A DNA stretch of 51,284 nucleotides from positions 1-51,284 of the forward strand of contig CAMZHX010000015.1 in NCBI GenBank assembly GCA_947307055.1, given 5' to 3'. The stretch comes from an uncultured Selenomonadales bacterium (GTDB taxonomy: Bacteria > Bacillota > Negativicutes > Selenomonadales > Selenomonadaceae). Within the stretch, counting starts at the first letter, position 1; every line of letters begins with the position of its first letter. This document shows, one piece after another, positions 18,017-27,190 of the stretch. The position numbers were made by a program, and so were the translations under genes. Under the pieces are notes generated by a model. The model was not told where the DNA came from and ran no database searches. It saw only the letters and a list, made by a program, of their open reading frames with translations.

Positions 18017-20579
18017 TTTGTTCTCCTAAAATTTCAAGTGCTTTGCCGTGTTCCAAGAACATTGGCAACTTTTTATTGCACAAGCCCTGCATGTTGAGCC
18101 AATCGAAAATTTCTGCTTCGGAGTGGAAAGGATTTTTGGCGTGCTCGTTGACCAGAATTTTTATCAAGAACGATTCAAAATCGGGTGCGACGAATTCTTC
18201 TGAAATGAAAATCGCCGACGAAACTTTTATTGACGCTGAGGGGATTCTCAATCTGTAAGGCGGGTCTTCGGCGAGCATAATCACACCTTCCAGCAAGAAA
18301 CTATTCCAAGAAATTTTTAACTGCGGCAGTTTGTCGTATCCGCTGAAAAGGTGAATTGCCTTCCAGCCGCCGTTTTTCTCAATCTCTGCCCGAATAGTTT
18401 CCGCGACGGCAAAAATAATTTCGTCTGTGACGCCGATTGATTCGGGACGTATCAAAGTAAATTCGTCGCGGCGAATAAAATTCGGGCGCAAAATTTCAAT
18501 CAGATAATTTTTCGCGCTGTGGTACATTTGATTTTCCTCGCAAAGGGCGACGAGGTCTTTAGTTTTAATTTCGTCAATATCCTTCAGGAAGTCGAGCAAA
18601 ACTTTTTTATTATTGAGATTCTTAAGGTCGATGGTCGAAATGAACGGGCGCGAAAAATTGAAATCGTCTGGGAACATGTAGCGCAATACGTCGAAAAGTT
18701 TGTTATGACTTTGAATTTCGTTGCGTGCCATGAAGTCGGCGAAGTATTCGGAGAACAAATTGAACAGGGCGCGAGAAGTCAGAGGTTTGGAGCAATTTTG
18801 ATTGAGGAAATTTTTAATCGGCTCGAAATCATTTTCCTGCAAGTTCAAGCGCGAGCTGTAAATAATTTTTCCGTTGCCGGCGCGAATGACTTCGGGGCAG
18901 CGCAGGAGCAAGAAATTTACGTTGGTATCAGTAAGCGAGCGAAAATTTTCTTTAATCTCTTTGATTGTGACTTCGCCGCGTTCGGCAACGAAATTGTCGA
19001 ATTCCTTTGCCATATCGATTTCGTCTGCTTTAGTGATATAATCTTTACGGAAAGTATAGGGCAAGTTATAAAGTTTAATCACGCCCTGCAAAAAATAACG
19101 ATTAGTGATTTGCGTGCCGACGAAATAATTTTTCAACGTCCCGAAAATTTCTTTGTAAAAAATTGCGGTGCGGTCGGAGTTTTCGATAAAATTTTTAATG
19201 CGCTCGATAATTTCCGGCGGCACGTGAACAAAATCGGCGTGAATATATTTTCCGCGACTGCAGAGCACGCCGACTTTAGCAATAAGCGCGTCGAGTGCTC
19301 GTTGCGTGATATAGGAATTTTTGCCGAAAATCTTTTTAAAACATTGAATGAATCGCGAGTAAAAATTTTTATTACCGACCTTGTAGCCGTCTGGGAAATT
19401 TTCTTTTAGGACGTAAGCGCATTTAAAAGTTAAATTTAATCTGTCGCGATGAAAAAATTTTCCGCTATGATTATAAATTTTCAAGAGTTTAGTTTTTATC
19501 AATTCGGCGGAGCAATTTTTTTCGCGAGCCAAATTTGTAATTGTCTCGTCAAAAACAGTTTCTTCCATTACGTCTGGGAGATTTTTAATCAAATCATCGT
19601 TTTCAAGGGCGTTTTTATTGTGGAAAACAAAGGAATTGATTTCGTTATCGAAATAAAAATCATCGCATTGAAAATTAGTTTTTACGGCGAAGAATTGGAG
19701 AATTTCCGCGTCTTTTTCGTCCAGAAAATTTTTTAAATCGTTCGGAGTGATAAAAGATTTTCCGTCGGTCAGCGCGTACATAAAACAAATAATTTTCTTG
19801 ACGGCATTTTGTTTATTCAAGAATTTTTTGATGGATTTTAATTCAACTTGGCGAATTCTTTCGCGAGTGACGCCGAAATTTTTTCCAATACTAACAAGCG
19901 TAGATTTTTCGGCTCGAAGAATTATCATGTCAAATTCTCGTTTACTCTTGAATAAATCGGCGAAAAATTTTTTTGTGAACGCTTTTACATCGAAATACAT
20001 TGCGGCGGCGAAAATTTTAAGTTCTTCCGCATCGAATTTTGAAGGATTATCGGCGAAATGCGCGGGAAAATTCGCGACAGTCAAATCTTCGGGTAGGGCA
20101 GTAAAAGAATTGCTCTCCGTCAAATCGCAAGCGGGAAGGTAAAAGCGTACTTTTTTATTTTTAATTTCGTCGGGCAATTCGCTGAAAAATTTTTCTATCG
20201 CGGGCGCAGAAGGATTTTTGAACGCCGCGAGCTTTTCTTCGGTAAATTGCAGAGTTTTCACGGATACTTTTTCCCCTCTCGAATCGAAAAATTTACTCAA
20301 AGTTTCAAGAAGACTTTTGAAGGAAACGCGGCCGAAATTTTTCAAGCTCCGAAGTTTTTTTCTGGAGGCATTTAAAAGGTCGGCAAGATTATTGTAACCG
20401 TTGTCAGTCAAACATTTTTGAATACGGAAATTAAATCCCAATTCGGCGATTAAAATATTTTCATACGGCGCAGGGTCGTCGATATAAAAATAATTTTTCA
20501 GGGAATTGTTGAGTTCGTACGAAACATTTTGCGGCGAAGAAATTTCTTCGGTAAAATTATTTGTTTGCAAAAATATCAT
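18009..20579 (-). CDS. Large DNA-binding protein with RNAP alpha-CTD-like and sigma-region-4-like domains
   Basis: 856 residues from ATG 20579. Residues 40-95 resemble the RNA polymerase alpha C-terminal domain (helix-hairpin-helix: FRIQKCLTDNGYNNLADLL, LRSLKNFGRVSFKSLLETL). Residues 212-255 resemble sigma-70 region 4, with [20 protein letters not shown] nearly matching RpoD's own region 4. The remaining 600 residues look like successive 70-90-residue helical units ending in strand-like turns, consistent with an array of winged helices (possibly HARE-HTH type), but this is inference. No nuclease or ATPase motif is visible. TTG 20570 is an alternative start with better spacing from GAGGT. Overlap with the restriction-modification gene and a private promoter make these two a cassette. 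Confidence 0.72.
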   Translation of the reverse strand: MIFLQTNNFTEEISSPQNVSYELNNSLKNYFYIDDPAPYENILIAELGFNFRIQKCLTDNGYNNLADLLNASRKKLRSLKNFGRVSFKSLLETLSKFFDSRGEKVSVKTLQFTEEKLAAFKNPSAPAIEKFFSELPDEIKNKKVRFYLPACDLTESNSFTALPEDLTVANFPAHFADNPSKFDAEELKIFAAAMYFDVKAFTKKFFADLFKSKREFDMIILRAEKSTLVSIGKNFGVTRERIRQVELKSIKKFLNKQNAVKKIICFMYALTDGKSFITPNDLKNFLDEKDAEILQFFAVKTNFQCDDFYFDNEINSFVFHNKNALENDDLIKNLPDVMEETVFDETITNLAREKNCSAELIKTKLLKIYNHSGKFFHRDRLNLTFKCAYVLKENFPDGYKVGNKNFYSRFIQCFKKIFGKNSYITQRALDALIAKVGVLCSRGKYIHADFVHVPPEIIERIKNFIENSDRTAIFYKEIFGTLKNYFVGTQITNRYFLQGVIKLYNLPYTFRKDYITKADEIDMAKEFDNFVAERGEVTIKEIKENFRSLTDTNVNFLLLRCPEVIRAGNGKIIYSSRLNLQENDFEPIKNFLNQNCSKPLTSRALFNLFSEYFADFMARNEIQSHNKLFDVLRYMFPDDFNFSRPFISTIDLKNLNNKKVLLDFLKDIDEIKTKDLVALCEENQMYHSAKNYLIEILRPNFIRRDEFTLIRPESIGVTDEIIFAVAETIRAEIEKNGGWKAIHLFSGYDKLPQLKISWNSFLLEGVIMLAEDPPYRLRIPSASIKVSSAIFISEEFVAPDFESFLIKILVNEHAKNPFHSEAEIFDWLNMQGLCNKKLPMFLEHGKALEILGEQNA

Positions 20580-20609
20580 CCTACCTCGCTTAATTTTATA
20601 ATCGCCGAT

Positions 20610-20639
20610 ATTATAGCACATAAAAAGAAAATTTTGCAA
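20610..20639 (-). promoter_or_regulatory. Strong promoter of the HTH/MmeI-like cassette
   Basis: On the minus strand TTGCAA (20634-20639), an 18-base spacer and TGCTATAAT (-10 at 20610-20615) form a near-consensus extended -10 promoter, immediately after the stop of the export permease. The cassette can therefore be transcribed on its own. Confidence 0.65.
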
Positions 20640-20640
20640 C

Positions 20641-21450
20641 TCAAAGCACGTCGGCAAAATGCGGGCGCAATTTCCTAAAACACCACGCCCCAACTAACAT
20701 AATTATTGCCGTCACGAGCCAAAAATATATCGTCAAATGCCAATGCTCCCAGAAAAATTCCTTATAAATAAAACTTTGTCTGTAGCCTTCAATCAAATAA
20801 TATGCGGGATTTAATTTCAAAAAGGGCTGAATTTGTTCAGGAATGACTTTTAAATTCCAGAAAATCGGCGTGCCCCAAAAGCCAAATTGCAACATCATCG
20901 TGACGAATTGCCCAATATCGCGCACAAAAACTGTCAAAGCACTCGTCAGCCAAGAAATTCCCGTCGCTAAACAAATCATCGCGAATAAGTAATAAATTAT
21001 TTGTAAGTTGTAAATCGACGGAAAATGACCGTAAATCGCAAACATCAAGAATAAAACGACGATAAAAAAGCTATGAACGACTAATGCCGAAATAATTTTG
21101 ACAATCGGGAGCAATTCTACGCGAAAAACTATTTTTTTTACTAAAAACGCGCTCTCAACTATGGAATTCGTCGCGCTTTGAATGCTTTCGTTCAAAAAAA
21201 ACCACGGGAACATTCCGCACACTAACCACAAAATAAAAGGGAAATTATTTACGGGCGTCGATTTAAAGCCAACTTGGAAGACAAACCAAAATATAAATAC
21301 TGTCACCGTCGGTTGAATAAACGCCCATAAAATTCCCAAATACGAACTAATATAACGCTGTTTGAAGTCGCGAATCATCATCTGCCATAAAAATTTCCGA
21401 TTTATTACGATGTCGCGAATTAAACCGAGTAATCCTCTTAAAATCCTCAT
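20641..21450 (-). CDS. ABC-2 polysaccharide export permease (Wzm/TagG type)
   Basis: A 269-residue membrane protein with about six hydrophobic segments. The N-terminal amphipathic stretch and MMIRDFKQRYISSYLGILWA, followed by QPTVTVFIFWFVF, are typical of O-antigen or teichoic acid exporters, as are the WGTPIFW and LNPAYYLIEGYRQ segments near the C-terminus. Such permeases need an ATP-binding partner (Wzt/TagH), normally the next gene; here the next gene is the HTH/restriction cassette and no such ATPase exists in the window. It follows the MATE gene by 5 bases. Confidence 0.88.
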   Translation of the reverse strand: MRILRGLLGLIRDIVINRKFLWQMMIRDFKQRYISSYLGILWAFIQPTVTVFIFWFVFQVGFKSTPVNNFPFILWLVCGMFPWFFLNESIQSATNSIVESAFLVKKIVFRVELLPIVKIISALVVHSFFIVVLFLMFAIYGHFPSIYNLQIIYYLFAMICLATGISWLTSALTVFVRDIGQFVTMMLQFGFWGTPIFWNLKVIPEQIQPFLKLNPAYYLIEGYRQSFIYKEFFWEHWHLTIYFWLVTAIIMLVGAWCFRKLRPHFADVL

Positions 21451-21455
21451 TTCTT

Positions 21456-22808
21456 CTACCGTAAATCAAAAATTTTCTTAAATGACAGCCCTTTTTCCTT
21501 TAAAAACGGTCTTATCAACAGAAAAGCTACTAAAGCTTCCGCTATGTCTTGTATAGAATAGTTCAGCGCGACATACTCAATCGGCAAAAATTTCGGAAGT
21601 AACCATATGAACGGCACTTGCGCTACGAGAGGCGTCAAACTCACGACAAAATTGCGCCATTCGTCCTCTAATGCCGCCATTATTCCAACTAACCACGTGT
21701 AAATTCCTACAAACGGCTGCAAAAGGAACGTAAATCGCAGGAAAAGTATCATTTCCGGCGTTATCGGCTCGTTTTCTGCAACAAATATTCGCGCAACTTC
21801 TTCCGTGAAAATCATTAAGGCTATGTACATCGCAAAAGTTAAAATCATCGTCAGACAAAAGCCATAACGCATCACTTTTAAATAAGTGTGCTCCTTTTTC
21901 GCGCCAAAAAGTCGGCTAATCAATGGTTGGATGCCCGTGTCCAATCCGTTCAGCGGCAAATAAACTAGCGACAAAATTATATTCGAGATTGTCAAAATCG
22001 CTAGTAAATGTGCCGCGTTGTAGCTCAAAAGGACGCTGTTTAAATAAAATTCTATGAAAAACATCATCAACGTCCCGACCGCAAAGCCTATTCCAATTTT
22101 GAATTCCTGGATAAGATATTTCAGACTGCCGAGACCAAACGAGCTAACAAATTTCTGTTTCGAGTAGCGGAAATACCAAAAAGAAATCACTCCGCCTAAA
22201 ACTTGCGCCAAAAACGTCGCTAACGCTGCGCCTTCCATGCCCCAACCAAATACGATTATAAAAAGCGCGTCCAAAATCACGTTTGTTATTGACGTTGTCC
22301 CGATAAAATAAAAGACGTGCATCGGTTTATCTACGCAACGCATAAACGCGCCCGTTAAATAAATCATCAAAAGGAACGGCAGACCGCACAAAGTTATTCG
22401 CAAAAACGAAATCGCTAAGTCGGCAATTTGATATTCTTCCGGGCTGTCGACAATCGAATAAAGTAGCGGTTTGATTAAAAGGTTGCCGATTATCACGAAA
22501 ATTACGCCCAAAATTATCGCGTAAACGTAATTTGCACGCATAATTTTTTCAGCAAGTTGCTTTTTGCCCTCGCCGATTTTTTCGGAGACAACTGCACTGC
22601 CGCCCGTCTCAAAAAGCGTCCCAAGCGCAGTAAATATCATCGTAATCGGGTAAATTAACGCCATAGCCTCAAGGCCTTCCGCGCCAACCCAATTCCCGAT
22701 AAAAAAGCCGTCCGTCGAGGTGTAAATGCTCATCGCGACCAGCGCGGCGAATGTCGAGCCGCCATACTTTATAATCTCCGTGACTATCGAGAAAAAATCA
22801 TCTTTCAA
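21456..22808 (-). CDS. MATE family efflux transporter
   Basis: A 450-residue protein with about twelve transmembrane segments in two homologous halves, of the NorM/DinF-type multidrug and toxin extrusion family. Seen features are ADGxFIG-like TSTDGFFIGNWVGAEGLEAMA in the first half, GTLFETGGSAVVSEKIGEGK after it, and PLNGLDTGIQPLISRLFGAK in the second half. It should exchange cationic compounds for Na+ or H+. The start is a TTG at 22808 behind GGAGG. It lies between the DUF2156-STAS gene and the export permease on one strand, with gaps of only a few bases. Confidence 0.9.
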   Translation of the reverse strand: MKDDFFSIVTEIIKYGGSTFAALVAMSIYTSTDGFFIGNWVGAEGLEAMALIYPITMIFTALGTLFETGGSAVVSEKIGEGKKQLAEKIMRANYVYAIILGVIFVIIGNLLIKPLLYSIVDSPEEYQIADLAISFLRITLCGLPFLLMIYLTGAFMRCVDKPMHVFYFIGTTSITNVILDALFIIVFGWGMEGAALATFLAQVLGGVISFWYFRYSKQKFVSSFGLGSLKYLIQEFKIGIGFAVGTLMMFFIEFYLNSVLLSYNAAHLLAILTISNIILSLVYLPLNGLDTGIQPLISRLFGAKKEHTYLKVMRYGFCLTMILTFAMYIALMIFTEEVARIFVAENEPITPEMILFLRFTFLLQPFVGIYTWLVGIMAALEDEWRNFVVSLTPLVAQVPFIWLLPKFLPIEYVALNYSIQDIAEALVAFLLIRPFLKEKGLSFKKIFDLR

Positions 22809-22811
22809 AAT

Positions 22812-24020
22812 TTAAGCCTCCACATTGAAAATCTGAACAAAGCCCGTCATGTCCAGAACTTCGCGGACTTGCTCGCCGATATTTTTAAGCGTCATACTTC
22901 CGCCCTGACTGCGGATTTTTTTCATTGCCGCAATCAAAATCCTCAAGCCCGACGAAGAAATATATTCCAGCCCGTCCAAATCGAATACAGCATTGCTCAC
23001 GCCGTCGAGCATGGATAAAATTTCATTCTTAGCCGCGTTCGCCGAATTGGTGTTAAGTTTGCCCGAAAGTTTCACCGTCAAATTATTCCCGTCGCGCTTT
23101 GAAGAAATTTTCACGTCGAGAACTTCTGCGGGATTATAAATCACGTTGTATTTCTTCAGCATGACAAGCGGCGATAAATGCTCTTTGAAGAAACGCAAAT
23201 TTTCTTCGCCAACGTCGTCCATAATATTTTCCGTCAAAATGCCGCGCTCCAAACTGATTTTCGCTTCGTACCAGTAGGCAAATTGATTCGCGCCGGTGAA
23301 ATTATAATCAGACTTAGCAAAGGGCGCGATTGAGTGCGTCTCGTCAATTTGCTCGTCCAAAGAGTAAGCAACAATCTGCCCGTCAACTCGAACCACAAAG
23401 CCAAATAAATTTTTCAGCTCGTCCCAATGCTCAAGCGCGTATAAGAAATTATCGCTGTCATCTTGCGCAAATTCGACGCCTTCGACGCGCTCTTGAAGGT
23501 CTTTTTCCGCTCCGATATGAAAAGTCCACAACTCATTAAAAATTTCCGGCTTAATTTCCTCAACCTCGTAATTATATTTTTTCTCAAAAGCGTTTTTGGC
23601 GTTGCGAATGCTTTTAAACTTTTTGCCCGAAAGACTTTCCATGCGGTCGAGATACAAAATATAATCCCAAAAGTCGCGGTCTTCCTCGATTTCAATCGCC
23701 TCGCCGAGTTCGCGTTGCCAAATCTTGAGCAAATACTCCGGCACGAAATTAAAAACGGTACCCTTAGGCACATGCGCCGCAAAAACTTTTTTCCAGTCGA
23801 TTTCGTCCCAATCGCCGAGCGGAGCTCCCCAAAACTCCATATCGCCAAAAGAAAATTTTTGCCAGCAGAGATTATCGACGTAGGCGCGCTGAACATTATT
23901 CTTTTCCTTAGCGGCAAGAGTCAGCGTCGGCGAAGCGTTGGACGGAATCTGAATGCAGCGGCAAAGATAATCCAGATAGCGTTCGTTGTCGGTGTAGTCG
24001 AAGTCCTGAAAGTTAATCAT
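22812..24020 (-). CDS. DUF2156 acyltransferase-like domain fused to a STAS domain
   Basis: 402 residues. About 1-300 resemble the DUF2156 (GNAT-like, lysyl-phosphatidylglycerol-synthase C-terminal) fold: RMESLSGKKFKSIRNAKNAFEKKY, AYWYEAKISLERGILTENIMDD and LSPLVMLKKYNVIYNP. About 305-402 form a STAS domain of the anti-sigma-antagonist type (GKLNTNSANAAKNEIL, DLDGLEYISSSGLRIL); the serines at 355-357 cover the phosphorylation site of SpoIIAA/RsbV proteins. Joining the two in one chain is unusual and hints at an acyl or aminoacyl transfer activity gated by a partner-switch kinase, but this is inference. ATG 24020 overlaps the mutS stop by 4 bases. Confidence 0.75.
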   Translation of the reverse strand: MINFQDFDYTDNERYLDYLCRCIQIPSNASPTLTLAAKEKNNVQRAYVDNLCWQKFSFGDMEFWGAPLGDWDEIDWKKVFAAHVPKGTVFNFVPEYLLKIWQRELGEAIEIEEDRDFWDYILYLDRMESLSGKKFKSIRNAKNAFEKKYNYEVEEIKPEIFNELWTFHIGAEKDLQERVEGVEFAQDDSDNFLYALEHWDELKNLFGFVVRVDGQIVAYSLDEQIDETHSIAPFAKSDYNFTGANQFAYWYEAKISLERGILTENIMDDVGEENLRFFKEHLSPLVMLKKYNVIYNPAEVLDVKISSKRDGNNLTVKLSGKLNTNSANAAKNEILSMLDGVSNAVFDLDGLEYISSSGLRILIAAMKKIRSQGGSMTLKNIGEQVREVLDMTGFVQIFNVEA

Positions 24021-26575
24021 TGTCCTAATTCCTTTCTTGCGTTTTGTTGTAATTCATAAAGTTTACCCATTGCCTCAATCGGTGTCAAGCTGGGCACGTC
24101 GAGTTCGATTAAGTCTTTCAAACTCTGCGCGGCGAATAAATCCGGTTGAGAATTTTTTTTGCTCACGACCGGTCGAACGGGCTCGGCATTTTCCATTGAC
24201 TTTAAAATTTCTTCGGCGCGTCTCATGACAGATTTAGGCAATCCCGCGAGCTTAGCGACTTGAATGCCATATGATTTATCTGCGCCGCCCGATTTGATTC
24301 TGCGCAGGAAAATAACTTCGTTGCCGCGCTCCTTGACTGCGACCGAAAAATTTTCAATCCGCGAAGAATTATCCGCCAAATCGGTGAGTTCGTGATAATG
24401 CGTGGCGAAAAGAGTTTTGGCGCGGATTTTTTTATCAATGAATTCTATGACTGCGCGGGCTATGCTCATGCCGTCGAAAGTGGAAGTGCCGCGCCCGACC
24501 TCGTCTAGGACAATCAAGCTGTTTTCGGTCGCAAAGTTCAGAATTTGGGCAACCTCATTCATCTCGACCATGAAAGTTGATTTGCCGCTGACAAGGTCAT
24601 CACTCGCGCCGATTCTGGTAAAAATTCTGTCGACGGGTGAAATATTCGCGCTGGCGGCCGGAATAAAGCTTCCAAGCTGGGTCATCAAAGTCAGTAGCGC
24701 GACTTGCCGCATGTAAGTAGATTTGCCCGCCATGTTCGGGCCGGTGATAATCATCAAGGCGCAACGATTCGGCGCAAGGTTGGTATCATTTGGCACGAAC
24801 AAACTTTCCGTCAAAATTTTCTCGACCAGAGGATGGCGGCCGTCGCGAATTTCGATTTTGCCTTCGATATTCAATTCGGGGCGGGTGTAATTGTTGGTGT
24901 AAGCGGCTTCGGCAAGACCGGCGATAACGTCAATGACGGCGATTCTTTTAGCGGTGTCCTGGATTTGCGAAAGGCGCGTCTTGATACGGTCGCGGACTTG
25001 GCAGAAAAGGCTGTATTCGAGATTGACAATTTTTTCCTGCGCACCGAGAATTTTAGTTTCAAAGTCGCGCAGTTCGGCAGTCACGTAGCGTTCAGCATTA
25101 GCGAGAGTTTGTTTGCGCGTATAATTTTTAGGGATTTTACCCGCGCCGCTCTTGCCGATTTCGATATAGTAGCCGAAGACGCGATTATAACCGACCTTCA
25201 AAGCGCGGATACCGGTACGAGCTTTTTCTTGCGCCTCGAAGTCTTGCAGAAAACTTTTGGTATCGGCGGAAAAGCGGCGGAGTTCGTCTAAGTTCTCGTT
25301 GTAGCCGGCATTGATGATTCCGCCGTCGCGCACGGAGGTTGAAGCATTTTCGCTGATAGCTCGGTCGATGAGGTCAGCTTCTGCGGCGAAATCTCCAAGC
25401 CCGTCGCGGCAAGCCAGCAAAATATCACTCGTGACGCCGCGCAGAGTCTCGGAAATTTTCGGCAGGGCGAGCATAGAAATTTTGATGGCGATTAGGTCGC
25501 GGGCATTAGCGGAGCCGACTTCAATTTTAGTCATGAGCCGTTCAAAGTCGCGAATATTTTTGAGAGCCTCGCGCAGATTCTTGCGCATAGTGAAATTTTT
25601 AAAAAGTTCGTCGACCGAATCGAGGCGGCGATTGATAGCGGTAATGTCTGTTAGCGGGCTTTCGAGCCAACGTTTTAGCAGGCGATTGCCGAGCGGCGTT
25701 TTAGTACAGTCGAGCACGTCGAAGAGAGTATTTTTTTTGGAGCCGTCGCGCAAGTTGCGAACGATTTCGAGATTTTTAAGGGCGGTCGCGTCAAGAATCA
25801 GATGATTGCCCGAATCGAGGCGCGTCAATTTGGAAATGTGATTCAAATCGGTTCGCACGGTCCTATGAATGTAAATCAGCAGATTTTCGACTGCAACGGT
25901 GGCAAGTTGAGCGTTAGGCAGTTGAGTTTCGTCGAAGTGTTGCGCGGACAAATTTTTTTCGGGATTCTCTTCAACTTCAATCGTCGTGAAGGCGCAATTA
26001 TCCAACTTGAGTTCTGCGAAATTCTTGAGCTGCTTGAGGAATGACAAATCGTTCGGGATTAAAATTTCGTGGGGACTGAGGCGATAAAGTTCGTCAAAAA
26101 GATTTTGAATGCGGCTTTGCCCGTCGTAGAGGGAATAAAAAAATTCGCCGGTCGAAATATCCGCGCCCGCTAAAGAAATTTCGTCGCCGCTCTCCAAAAT
26201 CAGCGTGAGATAATTATTGTTGATGTCGGAAAGCGAATCTTCGGTAAGAATGGTGCCGGGCGTGACAATTTTAGTCAAAGCGCGTTCGGTCAAGCCCTTC
26301 GCCTTCGGGTCGCCGATTTGGTCTACGATAGCGACGCGATAACCTTTGGCAACGAGTTTTTGCAAATAATTTTCGACAGCATGAGCCGGCACGCCGCACA
26401 TAGGAACTTTTTGCCGTTGAGTCAGCGTCAAGCCGAGTTCTTTTGAGGCGGTCAAGGCATCGTCGTTAAACATCTCGAAGAAATCGCCCAGTCGGAAAAA
26501 TAATAGCTCGTTGGGGTGCTGCGATTTTTGCGCCTGATATTGTTCCATCATGGGCGTTAAATTTTTTTCGTTCAA
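24017..26575 (-). CDS. mutS: DNA mismatch repair protein MutS
   Basis: 852 residues, normal for MutS. The mismatch-reading Phe-x-Glu motif is in RLGDFFEMFNDDA near the N-terminus. The ATPase has Walker A TGPNMAGKSTYMRQVALL, the Walker B-like SLIVLDEVGRGTSTFDG and ATHYHELTDLA. I place the start at TTG 26575, giving MNEKNLTPMMEQYQAQK as in other MutS proteins, with AGAGG in front. An in-frame ATG at 26596 exists but is supplied by an upstream tandem repeat. No mutL follows; a DUF2156-STAS gene does, overlapping by 4 bases. Confidence 0.96.
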   Translation of the reverse strand: MNEKNLTPMMEQYQAQKSQHPNELLFFRLGDFFEMFNDDALTASKELGLTLTQRQKVPMCGVPAHAVENYLQKLVAKGYRVAIVDQIGDPKAKGLTERALTKIVTPGTILTEDSLSDINNNYLTLILESGDEISLAGADISTGEFFYSLYDGQSRIQNLFDELYRLSPHEILIPNDLSFLKQLKNFAELKLDNCAFTTIEVEENPEKNLSAQHFDETQLPNAQLATVAVENLLIYIHRTVRTDLNHISKLTRLDSGNHLILDATALKNLEIVRNLRDGSKKNTLFDVLDCTKTPLGNRLLKRWLESPLTDITAINRRLDSVDELFKNFTMRKNLREALKNIRDFERLMTKIEVGSANARDLIAIKISMLALPKISETLRGVTSDILLACRDGLGDFAAEADLIDRAISENASTSVRDGGIINAGYNENLDELRRFSADTKSFLQDFEAQEKARTGIRALKVGYNRVFGYYIEIGKSGAGKIPKNYTRKQTLANAERYVTAELRDFETKILGAQEKIVNLEYSLFCQVRDRIKTRLSQIQDTAKRIAVIDVIAGLAEAAYTNNYTRPELNIEGKIEIRDGRHPLVEKILTESLFVPNDTNLAPNRCALMIITGPNMAGKSTYMRQVALLTLMTQLGSFIPAASANISPVDRIFTRIGASDDLVSGKSTFMVEMNEVAQILNFATENSLIVLDEVGRGTSTFDGMSIARAVIEFIDKKIRAKTLFATHYHELTDLADNSSRIENFSVAVKERGNEVIFLRRIKSGGADKSYGIQVAKLAGLPKSVMRRAEEILKSMENAEPVRPVVSKKNSQPDLFAAQSLKDLIELDVPSLTPIEAMGKLYELQQNARKELGQ

Positions 26576-26589
26576 GTCCTCACCTCTGG

Positions 26590-26636
26590 AATGCAATGCG
26601 TAATTCGTAATGCGTAATGCGTAATGAAAAATGCAT
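26590..26636. repeat. Tandem heptamer repeat AATGCGT upstream of mutS
   Basis: Consecutive 7-base units read AATGCGT, AATTCGT, AATGCGT, AATGCGT, AATGAAA, AATGCAT. The same family lies inside addB (44202-44243). The repeat occupies the mutS promoter/leader side of the gap and provides a spurious in-frame ATG. Confidence 0.85.
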
Positions 26637-26710
26637 AGCGGAATAATTTTTCAAGTTCAGTTTAGCAAGCAAGCTTAATCGCGTCAATCAAAACTTTTTG
26701 CAAATGTCGC

Positions 26711-26738
26711 TTGACGGACGACAAAATTCTTTTATCAT
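26711..26738 (+). promoter_or_regulatory. Predicted promoter of the DUF1232-HTH-vWA operon
   Basis: TTGACG (26711-26716), 16 bases and TATCAT (26733-26738) lie about 40 bases before ATG 26780. An alternative -10 (TAATAT at 26743) is too far from this -35. Confidence 0.45.
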
Positions 26739-26779
26739 TTGCTAATATAACCACAACAAATTTTGAGGGAGGCATTAGC

Positions 26780-27172
26780 ATGGATAATGCAAAATTCGAG
26801 ACTGAGGTTTTGGACTCGAAGAAGTATACGGAAAGTTATTCGGAAAGCGGTTTTTTCGACAAGGTCAGGAGCACGATTAAAAGCGCGGGGCTCAAGCTGA
26901 TTTATCAAGCGTTGCTGCTGTTCTACGTCACAGAAAATCCGAATTGCCCGATGAAAATCAAAGCGGCTATCTTCGCGGCATTGGGATATTTCATCTCGCC
27001 TATTGATGTTATCCCCGACTTCACGCCGATTGTTGGCTATTCGGACGACGCCGGCGCGATTGCCCTTGCGATATGCCTAGCGCAACTCTACATTGATGAC
27101 GAAGTTAAGCGCAAAGCTCGCAATAAAATCGCGGACATTTTCGGCGACAGCGTCTTAAACGATTTGGATTAA
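26780..27172 (+). CDS. YkvA/DUF1232 family membrane-associated protein
   Basis: A 130-residue protein. The signature is a hydrophobic helix followed by ALGYFISPIDVIPDFTPIVGYSDDAGAIALAI, which matches DUF1232 (the SPIDxIPD motif). Function is unknown across the family. ATG 26780 follows GGGAGG; an in-frame start 69 bases upstream overlaps the promoter. It is first in a three-gene operon with an HTH protein and a vWA protein. Confidence 0.85.
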   Translation: MDNAKFETEVLDSKKYTESYSESGFFDKVRSTIKSAGLKLIYQALLLFYVTENPNCPMKIKAAIFAALGYFISPIDVIPDFTPIVGYSDDAGAIALAICLAQLYIDDEVKRKARNKIADIFGDSVLNDLD

Positions 27173-27190
27173 ATTTTGCGGGGGGATTCC

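Noticed and set aside
18519-19409. Open frame of 296 codons on the + strand inside the HTH-array gene
   Set aside because: It has no supported ribosome binding site and no recognisable motif, and overlaps wholly with the better-supported minus-strand gene.
15248-20639. Prophage or genomic island with integrase around the restriction cassette
   Set aside because: No integrase, tRNA, transposase or clear flanking direct repeats were found at the borders near 15245 and 20640.
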